Part shown: piece after piece, positions 51,504 through 60,395 of the stretch | Layout of the letters: every line of letters begins with the position of its first letter | Numbering within the stretch: position 1 is the first letter of the stretch | Assembly: GCA_018816865.1 (NCBI GenBank) | Contig: JAHIUW010000030.1 | Location: 1-64,000, forward strand | Reading direction: 5' to 3' | Origin: Pseudomonadota bacterium | GTDB lineage: Bacteria > Desulfobacterota > Desulfovibrionia > Desulfovibrionales > Desulfovibrionaceae | Length of the DNA stretch: 64,000 nucleotides | Made by a program: the position numbers and the translations under genes | Notes under the pieces: generated by a model | Seen by the model: only the letters and a program-made list of their open reading frames with translations | Told to the model about the DNA's origin: nothing | The model's database searches: none

Positions 51504-52683
51504 GGTTCGGCCTCCGCATCCAATAATGCCTGAGGTGCGAGAGCCAGGCGGCGACGGATATTGCCCGCTCCATTGCCGCCATGCGGATGCCCACCAGCCC
51601 GACGATCAGGAACAGCACGTTGGGCAGCCACAGGCCGATCACCGGAGGAACGGAGCCGGTCTCCCCCAGCGAGAGCCCCAGCGAGAGCAGCGTGTAATAG
51701 AACAGAAAGAACCCAAGGGCCAGGATCAGTCCCCAATGTCTATTCAGACCGCCGAAGCTCGCAGCCATGGGCAAGGCAAACAAACCCAGCACCAGACAGG
51801 CCAAGGGCAGGACCAGGCGTTTTTGAATCTCTACTTTAACCTTTCTGGAGAACATTCCGTTATCTATGGATAAAGTATCAGCGTTATCCTGGGCTTCAAG
51901 CAGTTGTTCCCAACTCATTTCCTTGGGTTTGATCTCGGCCAGCCCAAAGTTGGAAAAAAGTTTCGAGAGATCCATGCGCACCTGATAGGTGCCGAACCCC
52001 ACGACACTGACCCCTCCCTTCTCCTGGCGGTAGATGCGTCCGTCGCGCAGGTTGAAGACGATTTCACCCTTGTCGGAATCGGTGTGGACGTTGCCCGTGG
52101 GAGCCAGAATGGTGGCCTTGACGTCTTCGTGAGTCTTGTCCTGCACGAACACGGTGGAAAGCTCACCCGTGGAACTGTCGGCCTGCTGGGCGAAGATCGT
52201 CAGGTCCGGGAATTCCTTGTTGAACACCCCGCCCTGCATCACCAGCTGCGTTTTGGTGCGGGCGATTTCCATGACCTGGTCTCGGAAATTTTCCATGCCC
52301 CAGGAAACACCCCAGAAACTGATGACCACGTTTGCCGCGAGGCACAGCAGGCCGAACAGCAGGGGCGCCGGCAAAAGCTGGTAGAGGCTGATGCCCGAGG
52401 ATTTGAGCGCCACAGACTCCAGGTCCGTGCCCATGCGTAAAAAAGTCAGGAAGACCGAAAGCATGCAGGCGATAGGTATGATCAAGAGCAGAAAGAACGG
52501 GCTCAGATACAGGAACATGAGCGTGATCTCGCCGACACTCATGCTTTGCGACAGGAACAGCTCGCGCAGTTGCAGCATCCGTCCGATGAGTAGGATCGTC
52601 AGCAGGGCGATGGAGGTGAGCGAGAAAAGGCTCAGCAGTTCCTTGAATATCTGCCGTTGCAGAAGTGAGGTGAGATTACGCAG
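51493..52683 (-). CDS. lptF: LPS export ABC permease LptF (probable CTG start)
   Basis: Second permease of the LptB2FG pump. Its frame contains the expected six spans and central jellyroll, with SFWGVSWGMENFRDQVMEIA and VEIQKRLVLPLACLVLGLFALP typical. The first ATG, 52578, would begin at MLQLRELFLSQS and lose most of the first membrane span. The frame is open upstream and encodes the usual N-terminus LLQRQIFKELLSLFSLTSI; it has no ATG, GTG or TTG. A CTG at 52683 has GGGGAG 7 bases before it and overlaps the end of the small upstream gene by 8 bases, so I use it (396 residues). Confidence 0.82.
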   Translation of the reverse strand: MRNLTSLLQRQIFKELLSLFSLTSIALLTILLIGRMLQLRELFLSQSMSVGEITLMFLYLSPFFLLLIIPIACMLSVFLTFLRMGTDLESVALKSSGISLYQLLPAPLLFGLLCLAANVVISFWGVSWGMENFRDQVMEIARTKTQLVMQGGVFNKEFPDLTIFAQQADSSTGELSTVFVQDKTHEDVKATILAPTGNVHTDSDKGEIVFNLRDGRIYRQEKGGVSVVGFGTYQVRMDLSKLFSNFGLAEIKPKEMSWEQLLEAQDNADTLSIDNGMFSRKVKVEIQKRLVLPLACLVLGLFALPMAASFGGLNRHWGLILALGFFLFYYTLLSLGLSLGETGSVPPVIGLWLPNVLFLIVGLVGIRMAAMERAISVAAWLSHLRHYWMRRPNHAD

Positions 52684-52873
52684 AGTCCTGCTCCCCTGTC
52701 TTTTCCTCTCTCAGCAGCCGCAGGAGGTTTTCCTGGTCCAGGGGGCTCAGGTTGTACTGCACGGAGGCCTTTTCCACCAGCTGTGAGATATTGGTCGCGC
52801 CTTGCGTGCGCTGTTCGGCAATCCAGCGCACGGCTTGGCGCAGCAGTTCCCCTGTGGGCATGATTGTGGGCAT
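52676..52873 (-). CDS. Small conserved-looking protein upstream of lptF
   Basis: A 65-residue helical protein starting with MPTIMPTGELLRQAVRWIAE, then QLVEKASVQYNLSPLDQENL. AGGAGA lies just before the ATG at 52873, and its stop lies inside the start region of lptF, so translation of lptF is likely coupled to it. It resembles small helical proteins next to lptFG in deltaproteobacteria, but I cannot name a family. An upstream in-frame ATG (52924) lacks a binding site. Confidence 0.6.
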   Translation of the reverse strand: MPTIMPTGELLRQAVRWIAEQRTQGATNISQLVEKASVQYNLSPLDQENLLRLLREEKTGEQDSA

Positions 52874-53031
52874 CGTTTCTCCTGGCGGCGGTTGGTTGCA
52901 AAAGCACGTCGACGTGCGGCACATCTACACCAAGCGTTTGCGGCTTGCAACTTCAACGGGCATCGGATAGGGCCTATCAATCCCGTGTTTCAACGGGTCT
53001 GACGTGTGAACTCCAGCAGACAAGGAAGCCC

Positions 53032-53886
53032 ATGGATTCCATATTCAGCGCCATTATTCTGGGCATCGTCGAGGGCCTGACCGAATTCTTGCCGGTCTCG
53101 TCCACCGGGCATCTGATTCTGACGGGCCATCTCCTCGGATTCACAGGGGAAAAGGCCGCCACCTTCGAAATTATCATCCAGCTCGGGGCCATTCTGGCGG
53201 TGGTCGTGCTCTATTGGGAGCGTTTCCTGGGATTGTTGAAGACCGATCCCGCCCGTTCTTTTTCCGGTCTGCGCGGCATCTGGCTGCTGATCCTGACCTC
53301 CATCCCGGCCAGCGTGCTGGGATTGTTGGCCCATGACTTCATCAAAGAGCATCTGTTCGGCCCACAGACCGTGGCCTGGGCCCTTGGCGTGGGGGCGTTG
53401 GCCATCTTCGCGGTGGAGGCATGGCGCAACGGCGCCATCGTGGGAAATTTTCGCACCGCCAACAAGTCCCAGGCGCGTCCGCGGCACGATCGCACTCGCT
53501 ACAAGGGACTGGATGCCATCACCCCTGCCCTGGCCCTGGGCATCGGCTGCTTTCAGTGCCTGGCCCTGTGGCCCGGCTTTTCCCGGTCCGCGGCCACCAT
53601 CATGGGCGGTATGCTACTGGGCGCCGAGCGCAAAACCGCTGCCGAGTATTCTTTTGTGGCGGCTGTGCCCATCATGTTCGCGGCCACGGGCTATGACATG
53701 CTGAAGAACTATCAGTTGTTCAGCGTAGCGGATCTGCCCTTTCTGGCCGTGGGGTTTGTAGTTTCGTTTCTTGCGGCCTGGATCGCGGTCAAGGGTTTCA
53801 TCACCTTGCTGGGGCGGTTGACCTTGCGTCCGTTCGCTGTCTATCGGCTTGTCCTGGCGGCTGCGGTGCTCATCTTTCTGGTTTAG
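53032..53886 (+). CDS. uppP: Undecaprenyl-diphosphatase UppP (BacA)
   Basis: UppP dephosphorylates undecaprenyl pyrophosphate, recycling the lipid carrier for peptidoglycan and surface polysaccharides. The 284-residue membrane protein has the two BacA signatures, ILGIVEGLTEFLPVSSTGHL near residue 10 and ALWPGFSRSAATIMGGMLLG near residue 180, with about eight spans. AAGGAAG lies before the ATG at 53032. It is divergent from the small gene/lptF/lptG group. Confidence 0.95.
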   Translation: MDSIFSAIILGIVEGLTEFLPVSSTGHLILTGHLLGFTGEKAATFEIIIQLGAILAVVVLYWERFLGLLKTDPARSFSGLRGIWLLILTSIPASVLGLLAHDFIKEHLFGPQTVAWALGVGALAIFAVEAWRNGAIVGNFRTANKSQARPRHDRTRYKGLDAITPALALGIGCFQCLALWPGFSRSAATIMGGMLLGAERKTAAEYSFVAAVPIMFAATGYDMLKNYQLFSVADLPFLAVGFVVSFLAAWIAVKGFITLLGRLTLRPFAVYRLVLAAAVLIFLV

Positions 53887-54041
53887 GAAAACGCCTGTTT
53901 TCAGCAGCGGAATGATGGCTCTGGGCGGAATAATGATTATATTTTTCAAGTACCCGTTTAATTGAATGAATGCGGTGCAATGAAGTGGGAATTTCCACTT
54001 GCATTTTGCTCGGGATGCTCATATAAGCCTTTCTCCCGTGT

Positions 54042-54118
54042 GGCGAGGTAGCTCAGGTGGTCAGAGCATGCGGCTCATATCCGCAGTGTCGGAGGTTCAA
54101 GTCCTCTCCTCGCTACCA
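54042..54118 (+). tRNA. tRNA-Met (CAT)
   Basis: A complete cloverleaf: acceptor GGCGAGG with CCTCGCT, D arm AGCTCAG, anticodon stem GCGG/CCGC with loop CTCATAT giving anticodon CAT, T arm GGAGG-TTCAAGT-CCTCT, and an encoded CCA (54116-54118). G1-U72 and elongator-like features favour elongator Met; the lysidine-type Ile-CAT is the alternative but the D arm and acceptor stem fit Met better. Confidence 0.9.
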
Positions 54119-54129
54119 CACGAATACAT

Positions 54130-54160
54130 AACCCCCTGTTAACGCAGGGGGTTTTTCTTT
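54130..54160 (+). terminator. Terminator of tRNA-Met
   Basis: AACCCCCTG (54130-54138) pairs with CAGGGGGTT (54144-54152) and is followed by TTTCTTTTTTT. Confidence 0.9.
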
Positions 54161-54449
54161 TTTTAATTCCTTGGGTGCTCCTCTCGCGGTGACGTGGGGC
54201 CAGATGTGACCATTTCGCCTGAAACGCTCTACCAAAAGAAGCATTGTCGAGAGCATTGCAATTCGTTTCAGATGCTTGTTTCTGCTGATCTTCAGGGGCT
54301 GGTGCGCAGGCCGGTGCGCCAAGACAGTAAAACGTCTCAGGCATCACTCCCCTCGGTCTACCTGGGTGCATTCTCTTCCAGGTATTGGGAACCGCCTGAA
54401 TTCCACGCGATACATCAAAATGATGTTTTTTTAAGACTTTACAATATAC

Positions 54450-54455
54450 TATAAT
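54450..54455 (+). promoter_or_regulatory. Candidate -10 element for SBP/kinase operon
   Basis: A perfect TATAAT at 54450-54455 in an AT-rich block, 121 bases before the binding-protein start. The sequence 16 bases upstream (TTTTTA) is only a weak -35. Candidate only. Confidence 0.35.
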
Positions 54456-54575
54456 ACTATAAATTTTTAGCTGATATCTGAGGTTTGCTTGCCAAGCGAC
54501 CAATCGTCGCAGGAGAGCCCACGCTGAGCGGCGATGGAAGGTCAAGGGTCGCGACTTGTCACCAGAGGTGTTGAG

Positions 54576-55568
54576 ATGCAAAAGCTCCTGTCATGCCTCC
54601 TTGTATTGATCATGGCAGCCACTGCCGCCCTGATCCCGGCCTGTTCCCAAGAGCCGCAGCCAGTCCAGTCCAAGCCCCTGCGGGTGGGCTGGTTCCTCTG
54701 GCCGGGTTGGTACCCCATTGTCATCGCCAAAGAAAAAGGCTTCTTTGACAAGCATGGGGTGCAGGTGGAACCGGTGCTGTACACGGCCTACACCGACATC
54801 TTCTCCGACTTCGCGGCCGCCAAGCTCGATGCCGCCCACGGCGGACTCTACGAACTTTTGAAGAGCAGTACCTTGGACATGAAGGTGGTCCTCGCCACCG
54901 ACAATTCCGACGGCGCGGAAGGCGTCGTGGTGATCCCGGAGATCAAGACTCCGGCCGACCTGGCCGGCAAACGCATCGGCATTCAGGGCGCGTTGTCCGG
55001 CAGCGAGTTCATCATTACCACCCTGCTGCGCCGCTACGGGCTTTCGCGCAATGACCTTATCCTCGTGGACGTGGGACCGGAAATCGTTCTGGAAACCATG
55101 CCTGAACAGATTCAGGGCGGCTACACCTGGGAGCCCTTCCTCTCCAAGGCCAAGGAAAAGGGCTACAGGGTGCTCTTCACCACGGCCGATACGCCGGGCA
55201 TGGTCCCCGATGTCATCGTTTTTCAGGGTGCTGTCGTGAAAGAGCGGCGTGCCGACGTGCAGGCCTTTGTGGACGCCTGGTTCGAGGCCCAGGAATACTG
55301 GCTGGCCCACAGGCAGGAGGGCGACGCCATCATCGCCAAGGCCACGGGTCAGCGGCCCGAGGACATCTCCCTTGAGGGATGCCGCATCCTCTCGCGCCGG
55401 GACAACCAGAAGGCGTTCATCAGTGAGGCCGCGCCCTCCTCCCTGTTCGACACCGGAGCCAAGCAAATCGCCTTCTTCATCAGCATTGGCGACGCCTCCA
55501 TGGCTCCCGATCTGAACGCAGTGCTTGATCCATCCTTTGTGCAGGGCTCAGGAGATGCCGTTCAATGA
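54576..55568 (+). CDS. NMT1/THI5-like substrate-binding lipoprotein
   Basis: A 330-residue periplasmic binding protein of the ABC transporter NitT/TauT/NMT1 type. The signal peptide MQKLLSCLLVLIMAATAALIPAC has a lipobox-like end at Cys23. LRVGWFLWPGWYPIVIAKEKGFFDKHGV and the ADLAGKRIGIQGALSGSEFII segment are typical (the first is shown in parts). AGAGGTG precedes ATG 54576. No permease or ATPase gene follows: the next gene, overlapping by 4 bases (ATGA), is a histidine kinase. The protein therefore probably feeds a signal to that kinase. Ligand unknown. Confidence 0.85.
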   Translation: MQKLLSCLLVLIMAATAALIPACSQEPQPVQSKPLRVGWFLWPGWYPIVIAKEKGFFDKHGVQVEPVLYTAYTDIFSDFAAAKLDAAHGGLYELLKSSTLDMKVVLATDNSDGAEGVVVIPEIKTPADLAGKRIGIQGALSGSEFIITTLLRRYGLSRNDLILVDVGPEIVLETMPEQIQGGYTWEPFLSKAKEKGYRVLFTTADTPGMVPDVIVFQGAVVKERRADVQAFVDAWFEAQEYWLAHRQEGDAIIAKATGQRPEDISLEGCRILSRRDNQKAFISEAAPSSLFDTGAKQIAFFISIGDASMAPDLNAVLDPSFVQGSGDAVQ

Positions 55569-58336
55569 GCACGTTTCGTCTGCGCGACCTGCTGGGCCCT
55601 TTCGGGCTGCGTACCAAGCTCATCAGCGCCTTCCTGCTCATCTCTCTGGTGCCTATCTGCACCCTCGCCATTCTGGACCAGCGTGTCACCTCCGACGCCC
55701 TTTCGCAAAACAGCCGCCAGGGCATGCTTGCCTCCGCATCGCATAGCGCAGAGATCATTGACGGCTTCATCCTCGCCAACCTCTCCACCGTGCGCACCGA
55801 GTCCACGATTCCGCAGTTCGCGCAATACCTGCAGCTCTCGCCGGACAAGCGCACCGGGTCCCAGGAAGAGCAGGCGGCCATGGGCATTCTCACCTCACTC
55901 AAACGGCGAGACCAGACCTACATCACCTCCATCGCCCTGCTGGACCTGAGCGGTTGCGCCGTGGCCGACACCTACGGGCCAGACATCGGCCTGGACAAGT
56001 CCAATCGGGATTATTTCCAGTTTCCAAGAGACACGGGCCTCCCCTACGTCTCCCCGGTGGGTCTCTCGGAAAGGGCACGGCAGCCGTCGCTGTATTTCAG
56101 CTGTCCAGTGCGCAATACCGCAGGCCGCATTCTCGGCGTCCTGCGCTTCCGTTATAACGCCTCCGTCCTACAACAGCTGCTTTTGCCAAGCAGTGGTACA
56201 GAGGATACCATTTATAGTTCCATCCTCTTCGACGACGAGGGCCTCAGGCTGGCTGACAGCCAGCGACCCGAACTGGTGTTGACTCCGGCTTTTTTACTGT
56301 CCCAAGACGCCACGGGTCGGATCGGCTCCGGCAGGCGTATCTTCACCTCGGCCGATCAGGGCCTCCCCATCGGCATGGACAAGGATGAGTTGGCCGATGC
56401 CGACGTCACTTTTTTTCATACCTTTCTGTACGGCCCCGAGAGTGAACCGACGCTGAACGTCAAGGTCCGCCTGCGCTATGCGCCGTGGACACTCGTGCTG
56501 GGCTATTCCGAAGCCGCCAACCTGGCCAAGATCGCCACGCAGTTGCGCTATGCCTTTGTGGTGGTACTGTGCATCGCCCTGGCCGTGGTCTTCGCCGCCG
56601 TGGCCGTGACCCGAGGCATTACCAGGCCGTTACTCACGCTCATCGACGCCGCGCGTGACCTGTCCGAGGGTCAGGAGGTCGTATCCGTACCCCTGGAGTC
56701 CGGCGATGAGATCGGCGAACTGGCCACGACCTTCAATACTATGAGTGAGGCCCTCCAACTCTCTCGCCAAGGGCTGCTGGCCTCCACCGAGCGGCTGCAA
56801 TCGTTGCTGGACACCCTGCCCGACACCGTGATCGTGCACGATGCAGACGGCAGGATCATTGACGTCAACCAGAACTTCGAGGAGATGTTCGGCTATTCCC
56901 CCGTTGAGGTGGCGCACCTCAACGTCGGCTTGATCAGCGGCGGCGAATTGACCCGGCAAGACGCCCTGCAACTGATTGCGTCGTGCCTCGATCTGGGTCT
57001 GCTGACCTTTGACTGGACGGCACGCCGTAAGGACGGGAGCGAATTCCCTGTCTATGTGAGGCTACGCCGACTTGACTTGCCCGAAGGCATACGGGTCATG
57101 GCCGTACTCACCGACATCACCGAACGCAAGCAAGCGGAACTGGCCCTGCTCGATGCGCGCAATTACATCGACAACATCATCGACTCCATGCCCTCGGTGC
57201 TGGTCAGCGTGGATGCGGGGGGCAGGATCACCCAGTGGAACTCCCAGGCGGAAAAGACCACGGGCCTGAAGAAGGATGCGGTCACCGGACACCCTCTGGA
57301 AAAGGTGCTTCCCTATCTGACAGACGAGATGGAACGGGTGCGCGAGGCCATGCGCCGCAAGACCCCCCTGGGCGACTCCAAGTGCCTGCGCACGGTCGAC
57401 GGCATGATCCGCTATGAGGACATCATCATCTTCCCCTTGGTCGCCAATGGTGTGGAAGGCGCGGTCATCCGCGTGGACGACGTGACCGAGCGCGTGCGGC
57501 TTGAACAGATGATGGTGCAGTCCGAGAAGATGCTCTCCGTGGGCGGCCTGGCCGCAGGCATGGCCCACGAGATCAACAACCCCCTGGCCGCCATCCTGGG
57601 GTCTGTCCAGAACATCAAAAAGCGCATCTTCGAGGACCTGAAGATGAACCTCGTCGCGGCACAGGAGTGCGACGTCGCCCTAGACAAGGTGCGAGCGTAT
57701 CTGGAAATGCGCAATATCACCAAAATGCTCGACGGTATCCAGGACTCGGGCATCCGGGCGGCAAAGATCGTGAGCAATATGCTCAACTTCAGCAGGAAGA
57801 GCGACGCGAGCTTTACCAAGAGTGACATGGCGACCCTTCTGGATCAGACCGTCGAACTGATCGGCAGCGATTATGACCTGAAGAAAGGCTATGATTTCAA
57901 AAAGATCGAAATTCGCAGAGACTTCGATCAGAATCTGCCTCCCGTGTATTGCGATGCCAATCAGATCCAGCAGGTTTTTCTGAATCTTTTCAAGAATGCC
58001 GCCGAGGCTATGGCTGAAAAGGATTACAGGAACGAAAAACCATTTTTCGTGCTGCGCACCGCCATGAAGGAGGGCATGGCAGTCATCCGGATTGAAGACA
58101 ATGGCCCGGGCATGAACCCGGAGACCTGCAAGAAGATCTTTGAGCCGTTCTTCACCACCAAGCCTCCGGGGAAGGGCACCGGGCTTGGCCTCTCGGTCTC
58201 CTACTTCATCATCGTCGACCAGCACGGCGGCACGATGGAGGTCTTCTCCGCCCCAGGCCAGTGGACTCGGTTCGTCATCAAACTCCCGCTCGTTCCCGGG
58301 GAGAAGCTCCATGACTACGAACGCATTTGCACGTGA
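55565..58336 (+). CDS. Cache-HAMP-PAS-PAS sensor histidine kinase
   Basis: A 923-residue membrane kinase. TM1 (about 20-37) leads into a periplasmic dCache-like domain (about 40-320), TM2 is [22 protein letters not shown] follows at [18 protein letters not shown]. Two PAS domains cover about 410-530 and 533-650 ([20 protein letters not shown] and [20 protein letters not shown]). HisKA has the phospho-His 668 in [15 protein letters not shown], and HATPase_c has [40 protein letters not shown]. It overlaps the binding-protein gene by 4 bases. No response regulator is adjacent in the window. Confidence 0.92.
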   Translation: MSTFRLRDLLGPFGLRTKLISAFLLISLVPICTLAILDQRVTSDALSQNSRQGMLASASHSAEIIDGFILANLSTVRTESTIPQFAQYLQLSPDKRTGSQEEQAAMGILTSLKRRDQTYITSIALLDLSGCAVADTYGPDIGLDKSNRDYFQFPRDTGLPYVSPVGLSERARQPSLYFSCPVRNTAGRILGVLRFRYNASVLQQLLLPSSGTEDTIYSSILFDDEGLRLADSQRPELVLTPAFLLSQDATGRIGSGRRIFTSADQGLPIGMDKDELADADVTFFHTFLYGPESEPTLNVKVRLRYAPWTLVLGYSEAANLAKIATQLRYAFVVVLCIALAVVFAAVAVTRGITRPLLTLIDAARDLSEGQEVVSVPLESGDEIGELATTFNTMSEALQLSRQGLLASTERLQSLLDTLPDTVIVHDADGRIIDVNQNFEEMFGYSPVEVAHLNVGLISGGELTRQDALQLIASCLDLGLLTFDWTARRKDGSEFPVYVRLRRLDLPEGIRVMAVLTDITERKQAELALLDARNYIDNIIDSMPSVLVSVDAGGRITQWNSQAEKTTGLKKDAVTGHPLEKVLPYLTDEMERVREAMRRKTPLGDSKCLRTVDGMIRYEDIIIFPLVANGVEGAVIRVDDVTERVRLEQMMVQSEKMLSVGGLAAGMAHEINNPLAAILGSVQNIKKRIFEDLKMNLVAAQECDVALDKVRAYLEMRNITKMLDGIQDSGIRAAKIVSNMLNFSRKSDASFTKSDMATLLDQTVELIGSDYDLKKGYDFKKIEIRRDFDQNLPPVYCDANQIQQVFLNLFKNAAEAMAEKDYRNEKPFFVLRTAMKEGMAVIRIEDNGPGMNPETCKKIFEPFFTTKPPGKGTGLGLSVSYFIIVDQHGGTMEVFSAPGQWTRFVIKLPLVPGEKLHDYERICT

Positions 58337-58855
58337 TGCTTGTGGGAGCGGACGAGATCGTGACAATCTCTGTGCTGCCTGTTCAGGCAGTGCCAAATCA
58401 AGAGAGGCCGGCAGAGGAGGATCGATGCCCAGGGGAGATTCCAGCGCTGAAAGTTTGAAAGCAACATCCTGAAATAGTTAATGTCTAAATGCGCGAGGGA
58501 ACTTGAGAGACAGATAACCCGAATGCTGCCTCCAATTAAGACCTTCGATCCCTGTCCATGGGCAGTTGTCATATCCTATTCTTCTACTTGCCCATTAACT
58601 ATATATTTTAAAAAGTTTTCCACAGGCCTAAGCTTTCTCCAACTACAAGAGGTGCTTGTCCCAGAACGACACCTTACCAGTCAAAATCATAACCTACCGT
58701 TTTGATGAGTTAATCTTTGGCTTTCGGTTTTCATGGCACGTACTTGAGCCATTATCCACAACCAATCAAGATGTTTTTCGTGCACCCTTCCCAAAAATCA
58801 AGAATCATATATGATGATAAGGATGAATTGTCCTACTCATAGTTCAGGCACTGCA
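58337..58855. other. AT-rich gap before the exopolysaccharide genes
   Basis: About 520 bases with no gene. It holds two DnaA-box-like sequences: TTATCCACA (58752-58760) and TTTTCCACA (58616-58624), plus an AT-rich block at 58595-58615. Promoters for the downstream cluster should lie here but none is clear. Confidence 0.45.
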
Positions 58856-60394
58856 ATGAAACAGACACCATGGCCATCCTCATTCCGACACATTGTTGTC
58901 GGGATACTGCTGAGTATCTTCGTCCTGTTTGCCACGACGGCCCACGCTGCCGAGCGGGAGTATTATACGTTGCAGCTGGCTACGTTTGCACAGGAATCCA
59001 ATTCGCGTCGTTATTACGAATCATTGCGCGGACGAATGGCTCCCCATCTCCATGCGCAGGTCAGGGTCGAACGCATCGGCAATCTGTATGCCTTCAGACT
59101 CGGGGCCTGCACCAATGAAATCTGTCTTGAAACCCTGCGCGAAATGGTGAGCGATGAGTTCCCGAACGCCCAGCGCTTACAAGCACAAATCCTTCCCGAC
59201 CGCATGTTTCTCGGAGCTGGAGTTCCCGCGGCCCCAACCACGCCAGAGACGATGATCTCTCCGGCACCGGGCCCTGCCGGTTTCGAGGGCTCAAAACCCG
59301 TGCCCCTTCCCGAGTCGTCCTCGCAGCCCCTTGTCGAGTCGAACACGCAGCCCCTTCCCGAGTCGAACACGCAGCCCCTTGTCGAGTCGAACACGCAGCC
59401 CCTTGTCGAGTCGAACACGCAGGTCCTTGCCGAACCAACGATCCTGCCCCCTTCGGATACCGGGCAGCGCCAAGAAGCTACAGCACCTGAACCCTTGGGA
59501 ATGAACCCGGCGCAAGGTCTGCCCTCGCCTTGGCTACGCTACGCAAGTTATCTGGCCCTTGGTTTGCTGGTCCTGGGAGGGCTTTTCGTCCTGCGCAAGA
59601 GGCCCGGCAAAACAAAACGCCCAACGGAAACTGCTCCATCCCGGGGCGCGGCAACAACACAAAGAGAGCAGATGACGGACATGACCACAGTCACACCCAG
59701 GGCCGAGACCCGAGCCGCATACGACGAGCCTCTCCGAGAGACGCCGAGCCTTTCGGAGGCGGACGAGAAACTGCTTCAGGGCAATTTCTCCGAACTGGCC
59801 ATGATCCAGGGCAACATCCAAGGCAAGGACAAGCACGTCCGCACCATTTACGTCACGAGCTGCTTCAACGGCGAGGGAAAGACCCGCGCCGTGCTGAACA
59901 TGGCGCATGGGATGTGCATCAACCACTCCAGGATTCTCTTGATCGACGGCAACCCACGCACACCGCAGTTGCACGAGAAGTATGGCATTTCCAAGGCTCC
60001 GGGGCTGATGGATGTACTCTTTCTGGGCACCCCGCCCGAAGAGGCCATCCACGAGACAAAATACAGGGGCCTTCATGTGATGCCCTTTGGGCAGGGACCT
60101 CCCGGCAGGCCGAACATGCTCAAGGACAGAATCCTGAGTGACTTGATGGACAGGCTGAAGGACTCCTACGATTTTTTGATTATGGACGGGCACTCCCAGA
60201 TTGGCTCTTCCGATGGACCTCTGGTGGCCTCGATCTTTGACGGCGCCATCCTGGTGGTGGAGTGCGAGAAGACCAAATGGGAGGTCGTGCAGGAGGCGAG
60301 TAAGAAAATCGCCCTCTTGGGGGGCAAGCCCCTTGGTGTTGTGCTCAACAAGCGCAGATTTTACATTCCCAGGCTTTTCTATGGTAGGAAATAA
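58856..60394 (+). CDS. SPOR domain / CpsD-type kinase-like fusion
   Basis: A 512-residue protein with an unusual build. A signal sequence (FRHIVVGILLSIFVLFATTAHA) leads to a SPOR-like peptidoglycan-binding domain (residues about 30-110; EYYTLQLATFAQ, YAFRLGACTNEIC). A Pro/Ser-rich linker carries five 8-residue repeats (ESNTQPLV type, DNA 59309-59428). A membrane span (YLALGLLVLGGLFVL) follows near residue 235, then a cytoplasmic CpsD/CapB-type ATPase with Walker A SCFNGEGKTRAV, an A' motif changed to IDGNPRTP, and DFLIMDGHSQ. No tyrosine-rich tail is present. Likely controls polysaccharide export. The start is chosen at ATG 58856 since it gives the signal peptide; an upstream start at 58811 is possible. 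Confidence 0.78.
   Translation: MKQTPWPSSFRHIVVGILLSIFVLFATTAHAAEREYYTLQLATFAQESNSRRYYESLRGRMAPHLHAQVRVERIGNLYAFRLGACTNEICLETLREMVSDEFPNAQRLQAQILPDRMFLGAGVPAAPTTPETMISPAPGPAGFEGSKPVPLPESSSQPLVESNTQPLPESNTQPLVESNTQPLVESNTQVLAEPTILPPSDTGQRQEATAPEPLGMNPAQGLPSPWLRYASYLALGLLVLGGLFVLRKRPGKTKRPTETAPSRGAATTQREQMTDMTTVTPRAETRAAYDEPLRETPSLSEADEKLLQGNFSELAMIQGNIQGKDKHVRTIYVTSCFNGEGKTRAVLNMAHGMCINHSRILLIDGNPRTPQLHEKYGISKAPGLMDVLFLGTPPEEAIHETKYRGLHVMPFGQGPPGRPNMLKDRILSDLMDRLKDSYDFLIMDGHSQIGSSDGPLVASIFDGAILVVECEKTKWEVVQEASKKIALLGGKPLGVVLNKRRFYIPRLFYGRK
59309..59428 (+). repeat. Five 24-bp tandem repeats in coding sequence
   Basis: Five copies of a 24-base unit at 59309, 59333, 59357, 59381 and 59405. The common unit is GTCGAGTCGAACACGCAGCC plus CCTT; the first and third begin CCC, the last varies at its end. 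Length divisible by three keeps the frame, encoding an octapeptide repeat in the periplasmic linker. Copy number could differ between strains. Confidence 0.9.
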
Positions 60395-60395
60395 T

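Larger units (their letters stand above)
54119..54575. other. Gap after tRNA, terminator and candidate promoter
   Basis: Contains the tRNA terminator, then plain sequence and an AT-rich stretch at about 54420-54470. A reverse ORF over this and the tRNA ends in a translated tRNA segment and is not real. No gene is seen. Confidence 0.5.

Noticed and set aside
54075-54581. Reverse ORF ending with RGLEPPTLRI
   Set aside because: It runs across the tRNA-Met gene; this ending is the translation of tRNA sequence, a common artefact.
58734-58748. Sigma-54-like TGGCACG then TTGA before the exopolysaccharide genes
   Set aside because: The -12 half lacks the GC at the required distance (spacing one base short), so this is not a credible sigma-54 promoter.
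59309-59428. Tandem repeats as a possible CRISPR array
   Set aside because: The repeats are directly adjacent with no spacers and are in frame within a coding sequence.
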